Notes under the pieces: generated by a model
What the model saw: the letters and a program-made list of their open reading frames with translations, nothing else
Databases searched by the model: none
Told to the model about the DNA's origin: nothing
Shown: positions 9,141-16,294 of the stretch, one piece after another
How the letters are laid out: each line of letters starts with the position of its first letter
Numbering within the stretch: the stretch's first letter is position 1
NCBI RefSeq assembly: GCF_003732485.1
Contig: NZ_MOAK01000086.1
Location: 1 to 64,000, forward strand
Length of the DNA stretch: 64,000 nt
Origin: Pseudomonas protegens
Lineage (GTDB): Bacteria > Pseudomonadota > Gammaproteobacteria > Pseudomonadales > Pseudomonadaceae
Direction of reading: 5' to 3'
Position numbers and translations under genes: made by a program

Positions 9141-9295
9141 CACGCCGCCTATTCCCCTAACCACCGCGCGATAAGGTTCGCCTCTGATGACGGATTTTCG
9201 CTTTGATTTGTAGGGCATTTCCGCGAGAATCCCCCCGTTACATTTCAGCTGTTTGCATGGCTTGTGCCTATCGAATGTCCAGGGCTAGTCTTCGG

Positions 9296-9522
9296 CCGTC
9301 GCTGCACTTCAGCGATCGGGTTTGGTAGCCCGCATCACTTCAGGCACAAGCGCCGCTGACTTTCGACAGGCCTTAATCTGTCGACGTGTTATGGCGGCTG
9401 TGCGCAGGGCACCTCGTGTGCGCTGGGTTTCCTGGAGTCCCGGTCTACCAACCTGCGTATGGCCGCCACCTTGATCGTTTGGTAGCGATGCGTGGCGGTT
9501 CAACTTCTCCAGGAGTTTTGCC
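9296..9522 (+). promoter_or_regulatory. structured leader RNA of the DUF6124 gene (copy A)
   Basis: In order: hairpin TCGCTG/CAGCGA (9299-9315); hairpin CGGG/CCCG with loop TTTGGTAG (loop 9321-9328); hairpin TCGACAG/CTGTCGA (about 9363-9385); a 16-bp helix GGCGGCTGTGCGCAGG (9393-9408) with CCTGCGTATGGCCGCC (9452-9467) closing a three-way junction; within it hairpins GCAC/GTGC and CTGGG/CCCGG and the single strand CTACCAA (9445-9451); finally hairpin ATCG/CGAT with loop TTTGGTAG (9478-9485), then AGGAG and GTG 9523. CTACCAA can pair with either TTTGGTAG loop. The 40990-41235 leader repeats the whole layout with compensatory changes. A regulatory role is inferred; the structure is read by eye. 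Confidence 0.75.
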
Positions 9523-9915
9523 GTGAAGAAGATCGTTCCCGATCCACCCGTTCTGCAACCCAGTCGTGAGTTGATCACTGCGCTGGAAGAACCCAACAAG
9601 ACCTTGCTACAGGCGCTGCAAAACACCGCGCTTTCGCCCCCTTTGCATGAGCGTTTCACTGTCACTGGCAGCACCCGCTTTGGTTGCCGGGATGGTGATG
9701 GCCGTCCGCTGTTTGCGGTACGTGAAGGGTTCAATGCCGAAGAGGCGCTGCTGCACGTTTCATTGCTGCTTAAGTGCGCGGAAGAAACCGCCGACGAAAT
9801 CACCAGCGCCAGCGGCATCGAGCGCAGCTTGATCTGGTCGATGATTCATTCGGTGGAGATGGCGCGAGCGGTGGTGGATGCGCTGTTGGATGGCGCTAGT
9901 AAACCGGCGGAGTAG
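9523..9915 (+). CDS. DUF6124-type small protein
   Basis: 130 aa, function unknown. No signal peptide or membrane segment. The conserved part is C-terminal: GFNAEEALLHVSLLLKCAEE and IERSLIWSMIHSVEMARAVVDALLDG, an all-helical region found in many small Pseudomonas proteins. GTG 9523 is the start: AGGAG at 9511-9515 is correctly spaced, and the N-terminus MKKIVPDPP matches MKKLVPDPP of the paralogue at 40603-40989. Both paralogues follow the same structured leader, which suggests tight post-transcriptional control. A further family relic lies at 28209-28235. Confidence 0.8.
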   Translation: MKKIVPDPPVLQPSRELITALEEPNKTLLQALQNTALSPPLHERFTVTGSTRFGCRDGDGRPLFAVREGFNAEEALLHVSLLLKCAEETADEITSASGIERSLIWSMIHSVEMARAVVDALLDGASKPAE

Positions 9916-10008
9916 GGCGGCGCGTCGCCGGCAGGGACCGGGCTAACCTAGACCTGTAGAGGTACATCAAGCGCGTTTGCGATCACGCTTGTTGCCGTGT
10001 CAATTAAT

Positions 10009-10084
10009 GGCGGTTGTGTGCTGGCGGATTTTCGGATCCACCAGGTTGCTTCTTCCTGGCATTGCAGGCCTGCACGCAGCCGCC
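10009..10084 (+). ncRNA. three-way-junction element related to the DUF6124 leader (copy B)
   Basis: A 13-bp helix pairs GGCGGTTGTGTGC (10009-10021) with GCACGCAGCCGCC (10072-10084). It encloses hairpins GGAT/ATCC (10026-10039) and CCAGG/CCTGG (10041-10059). Size, ATGGCGG entry, CCGCCACC exit and two internal hairpins match the central part of leaders A and C. Upstream is one extra hairpin, CAAGCG/CGCTTG (about 9968-9991). The TTTRGYAG loops and their complement are not evident. It lies 3' of the DUF6124 gene with no gene following on the same strand. It may be a relic of a lost cassette or a separate RNA. Confidence 0.5.
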
Positions 10085-10120
10085 ACCCCTGTTGACGTGA
10101 GGTAGGGCCACTGCGTTGCG

Positions 10121-10180
10121 CCTTTCGCTGGCAAGCCAGCTCCTACAAGGGTCTGTAGGAGCCGGCTTGCCGGCGAAGGG
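10121..10180. repeat. REP pair (REPIN)
   Basis: Near-identical to 9082-9140 and in the same orientation. It abuts the 3' end of the chemoreceptor gene (stop at 10192), and its hairpin may serve as that gene's transcription end. Confidence 0.85.
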
Positions 10181-10191
10181 GACGCCGCGGA

Positions 10192-12111
10192 TCAGACGCG
10201 GAAGTGGCTGACCATCATTTGCAACTGACCGCCCAGGCGCGCCAGTTCAACACTTGCGGCTGCGGTTTCGTCGCTGGCGGCGGCGGTCTGTTCGGACACG
10301 TCGCGCACGTTGATGATGCTGCGGCTGATCTCTTCGGCCACGGCGCTCTGTTGCTCGGCAGCGGCGGCGATCTGCTGGTTCATCGATTGGATGTTGGACA
10401 CGGTGCGGGTGATGCTTTCCAGCGAGGCACCGGCCTTGCGGGTCAGCTCGACGCTGCTGTCGGTCAGACTGCGGCTGTTGTTCATCACGGTAGCCACTTG
10501 CTGGGTGCCGTTCTGCAGGCCGGCCACCAGTTCCTCGATCTCTTCGGTGGACTTCTGGGTGCGCTGGGCCAGGGCCCGCACTTCGTCGGCGACCACGGCG
10601 AAACCACGACCAGCCTCACCGGCACGGGCGGCTTCAATGGCGGCGTTCAGTGCCAGCAGGTTGGTCTGCTCGGCCACGGCCTTGATCACGTCCATGACGC
10701 TGCCGATCTTGTCGCTTTCCTGTTGCAGCACGGTCATGGCGTCGGTGGAACGCACCACTTCACTGGCCAGGCGCTCGATCTGCTCGATGGCCTGGGCCAC
10801 CACCTTGTCGCCTTCGCGGGCTTCACCGTCGGCGGCGGCTGCGGCCTGGGAGGCTTCTTCGGCGTTGCGCGCGACTTCCTGCACGGTGGCGGTCATCTCG
10901 TGCATGGCGGTGGCCACCTGGTCGGTCTCGACTTTCTGGCTGTTGACCCCGGCGCTGGTTTCTTCGGTCACGGCGGACAGTTCTTCCGCGGCGCTGGCGA
11001 TCTGGGTCACGCCGTCGCGGATGCCACCGATCAGTTCGCGCAGGGTCACGCCCATGCGCACGATGCCTTGTTGCAGCACGCCCAGTTCATCGCGACGGGT
11101 CACCCGCAGGTTTTCGGTGAGATCGCCCGAAGCGATGCGCTCGACCACGGCCAGGGTTTCCCGCAGCGGACGGGTAATCTGCCGGGTGATGATCACGGCA
11201 GCCAGTACGCCCACCAGCAGGGCCAGCAGGGTGCTGATCAATTGCAGGCTGCGGGCCTGGGCGCTTTCGATGTCGCGGCGCTCCAGCTGGATCTGGTACA
11301 GAGCGTCGCTGCGGCTGACGATGTCGGCGCCCTGCTCGGTCATTTCCTTGCGCGCCTGTACGGCGTCGGTGAAGGCGACCTTGAAGGCCTGCAGCGAGCT
11401 GCGGTAGCCGCTCAGTGCGGTTTCCAGCTGTTGCAGGGCATCACGCTGGGTGCTGCTGAAATGGCTCTTGAGCTGATCCATTTCGGCAATCGCCGCGTTG
11501 AGCTGGGTGACGGCTTTCTGTTCGGTGTCCGGGTTGTTGGTGGTGACGTAGCCGCGCACTTCATAGCGGGCCAGTTGGAAGGCTTCCTTGGCCTGGGTGA
11601 TGGCCTGGAACTGCGTAAAGCGCTCGTCGCTCAGGGGCAGTTGCTTGACCCAGGTGTTGATGCCATTGATCAGGTCATTGGCGCGTTCGGCGTTCTGGTT
11701 CATCGCCAGGCGCGCAGCGTCGCCGGTGCGGTAGGCGTTGCGCATCTTGTTCAGCGAGTCCTGATAGGCGCTGATGGTCGCGCCCAGGCCTTGCAGGAGC
11801 TTGATGTTTTCCGGGCTCTGGAACGAGGTCAGGAGTTTTTTCTGCTGGGCGCTGAAATCGTCCAGGGTGTTCTGCACGCCCTGGGCGGCGGTTTCGTCGC
11901 CGTTGGCCAGCATGTACTGCAGGCGGGTGACCCGCAGCTTGGTCAGGCCGCTGTTGAGCTGGGTGATGTCGCTCATCCAGTTACTGCGGTCAATCAGGCT
12001 GCCCAGGCTGGTCCAGCCGGTCAGTGCCAGGACGCTGGTGAGGGCCAGGACCAGGCCGAAACCCAGGCCCAGCTTAAGGTTGACGCTGATGTTGGCAAAC
12101 CAACTGCTCAT
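10192..12111 (-). CDS. methyl-accepting chemotaxis protein with HBM-like sensor domain
   Basis: 639-aa transmembrane chemoreceptor. Membrane segment 1 is at about residues 11-32 and segment 2 at about 290-312. Between them lies an all-helical periplasmic domain of about 255 residues, the size and helical pattern of the helical bimodular (HBM) sensors of McpS/PcaY-type receptors, which bind organic or aromatic acids. Then come HAMP ([20 protein letters not shown]) and the signalling domain with hairpin tip [20 protein letters not shown]. The start is supported by GGAGG six bases before ATG. The ligand is unknown; the HBM call is by pattern, not alignment. Confidence 0.9.
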   Translation of the reverse strand: MSSWFANISVNLKLGLGFGLVLALTSVLALTGWTSLGSLIDRSNWMSDITQLNSGLTKLRVTRLQYMLANGDETAAQGVQNTLDDFSAQQKKLLTSFQSPENIKLLQGLGATISAYQDSLNKMRNAYRTGDAARLAMNQNAERANDLINGINTWVKQLPLSDERFTQFQAITQAKEAFQLARYEVRGYVTTNNPDTEQKAVTQLNAAIAEMDQLKSHFSSTQRDALQQLETALSGYRSSLQAFKVAFTDAVQARKEMTEQGADIVSRSDALYQIQLERRDIESAQARSLQLISTLLALLVGVLAAVIITRQITRPLRETLAVVERIASGDLTENLRVTRRDELGVLQQGIVRMGVTLRELIGGIRDGVTQIASAAEELSAVTEETSAGVNSQKVETDQVATAMHEMTATVQEVARNAEEASQAAAAADGEAREGDKVVAQAIEQIERLASEVVRSTDAMTVLQQESDKIGSVMDVIKAVAEQTNLLALNAAIEAARAGEAGRGFAVVADEVRALAQRTQKSTEEIEELVAGLQNGTQQVATVMNNSRSLTDSSVELTRKAGASLESITRTVSNIQSMNQQIAAAAEQQSAVAEEISRSIINVRDVSEQTAAASDETAAASVELARLGGQLQMMVSHFRV

Positions 12112-12470
12112 TTAATTCCTCCAGGAACGTAGCTCTTCTTGATCTTGAGTTGGCTGGAAGATTGTTGTTGTTGGTGACCAGCAAGGTGTTTTGTAGGGGG
12201 TGTATCGGCGGGATGTGCCATAGCTGAAACGATTTCGTCGGCATTGTCCCAAGACAATGTTTTAGGCGATGGACGGTTATTTTGCGGGATCAACCGCCAG
12301 TCCGTTGAGCTTTTTTTCACATTGATTTCACCGCTCCCCCACGCCACCCACCCTAGAGTCGGCCCGGTTGCTGCCAGAGTGACCGGCAGAGCTCAATTGT
12401 CATCCGGGTTCTGTAGTCTCGCTACGCGCTGCTCAACACCTCGGATCATCCTCAAAAGGGCGGCAGGACT
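12112..12470. other. intergenic region between chemoreceptor and histidine phosphatase
   Basis: 359 bases separating divergent genes, so it must hold both promoters. The only clear structure is CATTGTC-CCAA-GACAATG (12242-12259), a perfect 7-base inverted repeat that could be an operator for either gene. No convincing sigma-28 chemotaxis promoter was found by eye. Confidence 0.5.
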
Positions 12471-13148
12471 GTGGCTACAAGACTTGTGCTGGCGGTGGCC
12501 AAGCGTCCGCCTTTATGGCGTTCCCTGGTCCGTTACAAGAACACACTGACGCTGCTGCTGGGCGGTTTGCTGTTGCTCCCCTTGAGTCTGTACCTGTTCA
12601 AGCCGGCGGCGGTGCCTGACCTGGCCCATGGCAACGAAGCCGGGATCAAGGCCTTGACCAGCAGTTGGGCCAAGGGCGACATGATTGTCCTGGTGCGTCA
12701 CGTGGAGCGTTGCGATCGTTCCAGCGCCGCCTGCCTCGGCCCGGCGGACGGCATTACCGATCGAGCGCGGGAGGTGGCGGTAGGCATTGGCGCGCGCTTC
12801 GAGCAGTTGGGCCTGGAACGCACCGACATCTATAACAGCCCTTCGACCCGTACCGCGCAGACGGCCGGCTATATGTTCAGCAAGGTCAGCAGTGGCGATG
12901 GCTGGCTGTACAACTGCAAGAACAGCCTGCTGCGCGACGTGCTGGCGCATAAGGTAGCCGGCCGCAATCTGGTGCTGGTGACCCACAGTGAGTGCATGGA
13001 CGAACTGGAGAAACAACTGAAGCTGTCGACCCCGACCCTGGGTTACGGCGCCTCGCTGTTCGTGTCCACCGATACCCTCAACGGGGCGCCGAAGATGCTT
13101 GGGATGATCGAGGCCAGTGACTGGCGTTCGGTAAACCTCAAGCCCTGA
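12471..13148 (+). CDS. membrane-anchored histidine phosphatase family protein
   Basis: 225 aa. One membrane helix at about residues 25-43 (TLTLLLGGLLLLPLSLYLF), then a histidine-phosphatase/phosphoglycerate-mutase-fold domain facing the periplasm. Catalytic positions seen are RH at 76-77 in LVRHVERCDR (V replaces the usual G of RHG), Arg127 in SPSTRTAQTA and His172 in LVTHSE. The fold resembles Ais/PmrG-type lipopolysaccharide heptose phosphatases and SixA, but the substrate cannot be assigned. GTG 12471 is taken as start; the SD-like GGCAGGA is very close, so a slightly later start is possible. Confidence 0.75.
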   Translation: MATRLVLAVAKRPPLWRSLVRYKNTLTLLLGGLLLLPLSLYLFKPAAVPDLAHGNEAGIKALTSSWAKGDMIVLVRHVERCDRSSAACLGPADGITDRAREVAVGIGARFEQLGLERTDIYNSPSTRTAQTAGYMFSKVSSGDGWLYNCKNSLLRDVLAHKVAGRNLVLVTHSECMDELEKQLKLSTPTLGYGASLFVSTDTLNGAPKMLGMIEASDWRSVNLKP

Positions 13149-13201
13149 CGGCCCCGGGGAGCCGGCCGTCGCGGTCAGCCGGGCGAGGCCAGCCATCGGG
13201 C

Positions 13202-13786
13202 TCAGGGGGCCATCAGGTCCGGATCGGCGGGCGGGGTTGTTGCGGGGGGCAGTGTGCCGGGCGCAGGACTTTCATTGATCCGCTGCGGACTGATCAGGTT
13301 GGTGAACTCCTCGATCAGGCGCTGGATAGCTTCTGGCGGCTCGCAGTCGCGAAACTCCATGCTGATCTGCACTTCGTCCGGGTCACGCTCCTGGCCTTCG
13401 CGCTTGCCGCTGCCGAAGGTGACGAAAAACTTCTCGCTCTGCAGCTCGCCATTTTCCAGGTCGTGGCTGGCCTTCTGCAGTTCGGTGCCTTGCATGCGCA
13501 CCGACAGGTCCACGGTCATCTTGTGCAGGGCCAGGCCCTTGGGCGAGACCAGGGCAATCAAGGGGACATTGATGATGTGCTGTTCGTTGAGTGCCACCTC
13601 GACCATCTTGGCCTTCATCGGCGTACCCAGGTCGTTGACGTTGTAGTCGAAGAACTGGTCGAACAACTTGATGTATTGCTGGGCGATCAGGTTGTGGGTC
13701 GCGGCGGCGGCCTGGTGCATGCCACGGGTGATGTGGCTCAGGTCGCTGGCGGACATGGGCTCCTTGCGACGGGAAAAAAACGCCAT
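13202..13786 (-). CDS. DUF2589 protein 1
   Basis: 194 aa, function unknown. The helical segment HNLIAQQYIKLFDQFFDYN is followed by a beta-rich region with NVPLIALVSPKGLALHKMTVDL and SVRMQGTELQ. This 'helix, then PL..L...P/G L.I....V' layout is typical of DUF2589 proteins. A QISMEFRDCEPPEAIQRLIEEFTNLI helix and a Pro-rich tail end it. No signal peptide. AAGGAG lies 8 bases before ATG. It shares the regions PPEA(I/L).R.I and the PL.A strand with its neighbour at 13862-14518, so the two look like paralogous partners in one operon. Confidence 0.7.
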   Translation of the reverse strand: MAFFSRRKEPMSASDLSHITRGMHQAAAATHNLIAQQYIKLFDQFFDYNVNDLGTPMKAKMVEVALNEQHIINVPLIALVSPKGLALHKMTVDLSVRMQGTELQKASHDLENGELQSEKFFVTFGSGKREGQERDPDEVQISMEFRDCEPPEAIQRLIEEFTNLISPQRINESPAPGTLPPATTPPADPDLMAP

Positions 13787-13861
13787 GGATCATGCTCCTT
13801 GTTCGATGGCTGAAGTGCCCCGCCGTGGCGGCGGGGCGGGTGGCTGGGTCAAGCGTGGCTA

Positions 13862-14518
13862 TCAGGGATTGGCGCCGGTTTTTTCCGCCGGTGCATCGGG
13901 CATTTTCAGCGCGTTGGCGGTGGGCAGCTTGTCGGTGTCGGTGGCGGTGGCACTCGGCAGCATCACCGGTTTGGTGGCGGCGTCGGTGAGGAAGTCGATG
14001 ACTCGCATCAGGGCTTCCGGTGGGTCCTGGCGGACGATCTTGGTGCTGATGGCGTAGCGTGCCCGGGTGTCGGTCTTGCGGGTCTGCGTGGACTTGTGGC
14101 TCGCCGCGCCCTTGACCGAAACACTGAACGGGCCCCAGCCCATCTTCGCCTCGAAACTGCCGGAGGCTTCGGTGGAGCTGGTGTCCTCGGCCATCTGGCT
14201 GATGGTCAGCTCGAACTCGATGGAGCCTTCCTCAATGGTGATGTTGGGGTGACTGATGGCCGCCAGCAGCGGGATGCGCATCGATTTCTTCACCGTACCC
14301 TTGTAGACGCCCTGGTCATCCACCAGGGTTTCGTCGTAGTCGAACTGCACCGATACCGCCTGGCCGTTCTGGATACACACACCCATGAGGAAGTCCGCAT
14401 AGGCTTTGCTCGCGGCGACCTGCGCCTGGATCATTGCCATCAGCGGACCGGTGATCATCTTGTCCAGGGGCAGGGCGGCAATCACGCCGCCGATCAAGCC
14501 CTTGTCGATATCTGGCAT
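13862..14518 (-). CDS. DUF2589 protein 2
   Basis: 218 aa. N-terminal hydrophobic segment GLIGGVIAALPLDKMITGPL, then AMIQAQVAASKAYADFLMGV (the DUF2589 helix), a beta-rich middle including IPLLAAISHPNITIEEGSIEFEL, and near the C-terminus DPPEALMRVIDFLTDAA, which parallels protein 1. ATG 14518 is chosen because AAGGAG lies 7 bases upstream; the TTG six bases earlier would overlap the ribosome site. 81 bases downstream of the Mor-like gene on the same strand, so probably co-transcribed with it. Role unknown. Confidence 0.7.
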   Translation of the reverse strand: MPDIDKGLIGGVIAALPLDKMITGPLMAMIQAQVAASKAYADFLMGVCIQNGQAVSVQFDYDETLVDDQGVYKGTVKKSMRIPLLAAISHPNITIEEGSIEFELTISQMAEDTSSTEASGSFEAKMGWGPFSVSVKGAASHKSTQTRKTDTRARYAISTKIVRQDPPEALMRVIDFLTDAATKPVMLPSATATDTDKLPTANALKMPDAPAEKTGANP

Positions 14519-14599
14519 GGTCAATCTCCTTATCGTTTATGCGCGAGTTGCGCCCTTGCACCTTAAGCAAGCCAACGCCGCCGATTCAGCGGGAATCGA

Positions 14600-14983
14600 T
14601 TACCGGTGAGTGTTGACTTCCAGGCGGCGGATGTTGCCGATCTGCCGCAGGCTCAGGCCGTACTTGTCCGCCAGGACGCTGCGGGAGATGCCTCCCAGGC
14701 TTTCCAGCTGGATGTGCTGGTTGCGGATCTGCCGGCAGAAGTGGTCGGCCTTGGGGATCTCCAGGGCCAGTCCGGCGAAGCGTTCGATCAGGGCGTTGAG
14801 AGCATCGGGAGGCAGGATCAGCGCCAGCGAAGTGCGTTCGGCGTGCTTGGGGATGTACTTAGGACGGCCGCCGTATTCACGTGTCAGGCGGTAGGCGTTT
14901 TCCAGGCCGATGCAGTCGATGAGGGCCTGGAGCGAATGGGGTAGCTGGCGAATATCGATAAGGCTGAGGTCTTTCACGTCCAT
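14600..14983 (-). CDS. Mor/C-type transcriptional activator
   Basis: 127 aa. Similar in layout to the Mor middle-operon activator of phage Mu: an N-terminal dimerisation region with LIDCIGLENAYRLTREYGGRPKYIP, and a C-terminal HTH (about 85-120, ADHFCRQIRNQHI and SVLADKYGLSLRQIGNIRR). A very strong AAGGAGG six bases before ATG suggests efficient expression. It heads a leftward set with the two DUF2589 genes and is divergent from the muramidase gene, the arrangement expected for a local activator of both. Phage ancestry is likely from the family. Confidence 0.82.
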   Translation of the reverse strand: MDVKDLSLIDIRQLPHSLQALIDCIGLENAYRLTREYGGRPKYIPKHAERTSLALILPPDALNALIERFAGLALEIPKADHFCRQIRNQHIQLESLGGISRSVLADKYGLSLRQIGNIRRLEVNTHR

Positions 14984-15052
14984 TTGGTACCTCCTTGGAA
15001 TTATGGATACAGCTGGTTCGATCCTAAGGAGGTGTGTCGTCCTCTGTTCAGT

Positions 15053-15064
15053 GGGAAATTTCCC
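15053..15064. promoter_or_regulatory. palindrome GGGAAATTTCCC between mor-like and muramidase genes
   Basis: A perfect 12-base palindrome, 70 bases from the mor-like start and 88 bases before the muramidase start, in a markedly A+T-rich stretch. Its position fits a shared operator or activator site for the divergent genes; Mor proteins bind interrupted inverted repeats near -45. Function is inference. Confidence 0.4.
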
Positions 15065-15151
15065 CCCTATTAAAGGGAACTATTACATTCTGACGTTGTA
15101 TCGGTCGCTGGTGATGCACTGGATTTTCTTCAACTGGAGGAGGAAATCCCC

Positions 15152-15709
15152 ATGTCACGCTATGCGATTGATTTCAGTTTTATCGCCGCTCTCGAGGGAG
15201 CTGGCATTACCCGCGGTTATGTGCCCAATCCGGACAAGAGCAAGAGTGGCGTCACGGTGGGCACCGGCTTCGATCTGGGGCAGCGTGGGGTGAAGGATCT
15301 GCAGGCGCTCAATCTGCCGGCAGATCTGGTGCGGCGCTTGACGCCCTATTTGGGCCTGACGGGGCTCAAGGCCAAGGCGTTTCTCGATGCCCAGCCCTTG
15401 ACCATTGGCAGTGACGAGGCCGAACTGATCGACGAGGCGTACAAGGCGCCCTTCGTCGATCGTCTGGCGGCGAACTACACCAAGGCCAGCGGGGTGGATT
15501 TCGCCCAACTGCCGGCACCGATGCAGACCGTGATCGCCTCGGTGGCCTTTCAGTACGGTGACCTGGCTAGCCGCACGCCGAACTTCTGGGCCCAGGTGGT
15601 GGCCCGCGACTGGTCCAGTGCCCTGGCCAACCTGCGTAACTTTGGCGACAGCTACGGTACCCGCCGGCGCAAGGAGGCCGATCTGTTGAGCTCGCGGTTA
15701 GGTTCATGA
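15152..15709 (+). CDS. pesticin/T4-lysozyme-type muramidase
   Basis: 185 aa. A T4-lysozyme-like fold is indicated by the catalytic Glu15 in FIAALEGAG and Thr35 in GVTVGTGFDLG, matching the Glu/Thr pair of pesticin and T4 lysozyme, with a C-terminal helical part ending RNFGDSYGTRRRKEADLL. It should cleave peptidoglycan glycan strands. No signal peptide, so delivery would need lysis, a holin or a secretion system. GGAGGAGG before ATG 15152 is a strong ribosome site. It sits between the Mor/DUF2589 genes and a small exported protein plus metallopeptidase. No immunity gene is obvious unless it is the exported protein at 15752-16210. Confidence 0.85.
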   Translation: MSRYAIDFSFIAALEGAGITRGYVPNPDKSKSGVTVGTGFDLGQRGVKDLQALNLPADLVRRLTPYLGLTGLKAKAFLDAQPLTIGSDEAELIDEAYKAPFVDRLAANYTKASGVDFAQLPAPMQTVIASVAFQYGDLASRTPNFWAQVVARDWSSALANLRNFGDSYGTRRRKEADLLSSRLGS

Positions 15710-15715
15710 TCCGTT

Positions 15716-15742
15716 GCCGCCCAGGCTACCGGCCTGGGCGGC
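15716..15742. terminator. hairpin between convergent muramidase and exported-protein genes
   Basis: GCCGCCCAGG (15716-15725) pairs with CCTGGGCGGC (15733-15742). No strong T-run on either strand. It is placed exactly between two converging genes, so it is probably a bidirectional transcription end. Confidence 0.55.
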
Positions 15743-15751
15743 TTGCCAGTT

Positions 15752-16210
15752 TCAGGGGCAGGGGGTGATTTGCATCAGGCTCGCGCTGCCCATGTAGCTG
15801 GTGTCATCGGGCCGTGTGCCGGTGGGCAGCGAGCGCCAATCCACCAACAGGCACAGGGCCTTGAGGGACTTGCCCTTGGCCTGGCCGATGGGGTTGGAAA
15901 ACTCATAGCGGTACTGCGCCTGGGTGGTGTTCTGCGGGGTCACGCTGCTGGCATTGATCAAGGTGCTGCGAGCCATGTCCGGCAGTTTGTCCTGGGTGAT
16001 GGTGAAGCGCGGTTGTTCACCCGCAGTCTCGAAAACGCCCTGGTCCCGGGCGCGTTTCCACAGCTGTTGCCATTGGCTGCTGCCGGCGGTGGTGCTCAGG
16101 GTCGCGGCGTAGCCCTTCAGGGTTTCGGTTGGGGTACTGGTGGTGTCCAGGGCGTGGGCGGCGCTGGCCAACAGGCTCAGGCCGATGATCAGTGAACGCA
16201 GAATCAACAT
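15752..16210 (-). CDS. small exported protein of unknown function
   Basis: 152 aa with a clear signal peptide (residues 1-19, MLILRSLIIGLSLLASAAHA region). The mature part has no recognised domain. Two cysteines near the C-terminus (LCLLVDWRS and ITPCP) could form a disulphide. AAGGAG lies 7 bases before ATG 16210. It is 84 bases downstream of the HELGH metallopeptidase gene on the same strand. A periplasmic immunity or inhibitor role toward the adjacent muramidase is possible but purely contextual. Confidence 0.65.
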   Translation of the reverse strand: MLILRSLIIGLSLLASAAHALDTTSTPTETLKGYAATLSTTAGSSQWQQLWKRARDQGVFETAGEQPRFTITQDKLPDMARSTLINASSVTPQNTTQAQYRYEFSNPIGQAKGKSLKALCLLVDWRSLPTGTRPDDTSYMGSASLMQITPCP

Positions 16211-16294
16211 GGGGCAACTCCTTTTGCAGGCCGCAAGGGCCCGACACGAACACAGGGAAGATCCCGGCGAAAAGGTATCGCCGGGGGGCAAGGC

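Noticed and set aside
10204..12132. 642-codon plus-strand frame across the chemoreceptor gene
   Set aside because: Shadow of the receptor: Gly/His/Leu-rich with no domain, and the minus strand has a complete, motif-bearing chemoreceptor with a good ribosome site.
14519..14524. TTG start two codons upstream for DUF2589 protein 2
   Set aside because: It would sit against the AAGGAG; ATG 14518 has the correct 7-base spacing.
15018..15070. Possible leader peptide after AAGGAGG at about 15027
   Set aside because: The nearest GTG is too close to the ribosome-site sequence and the 13-codon frame is unsupported.
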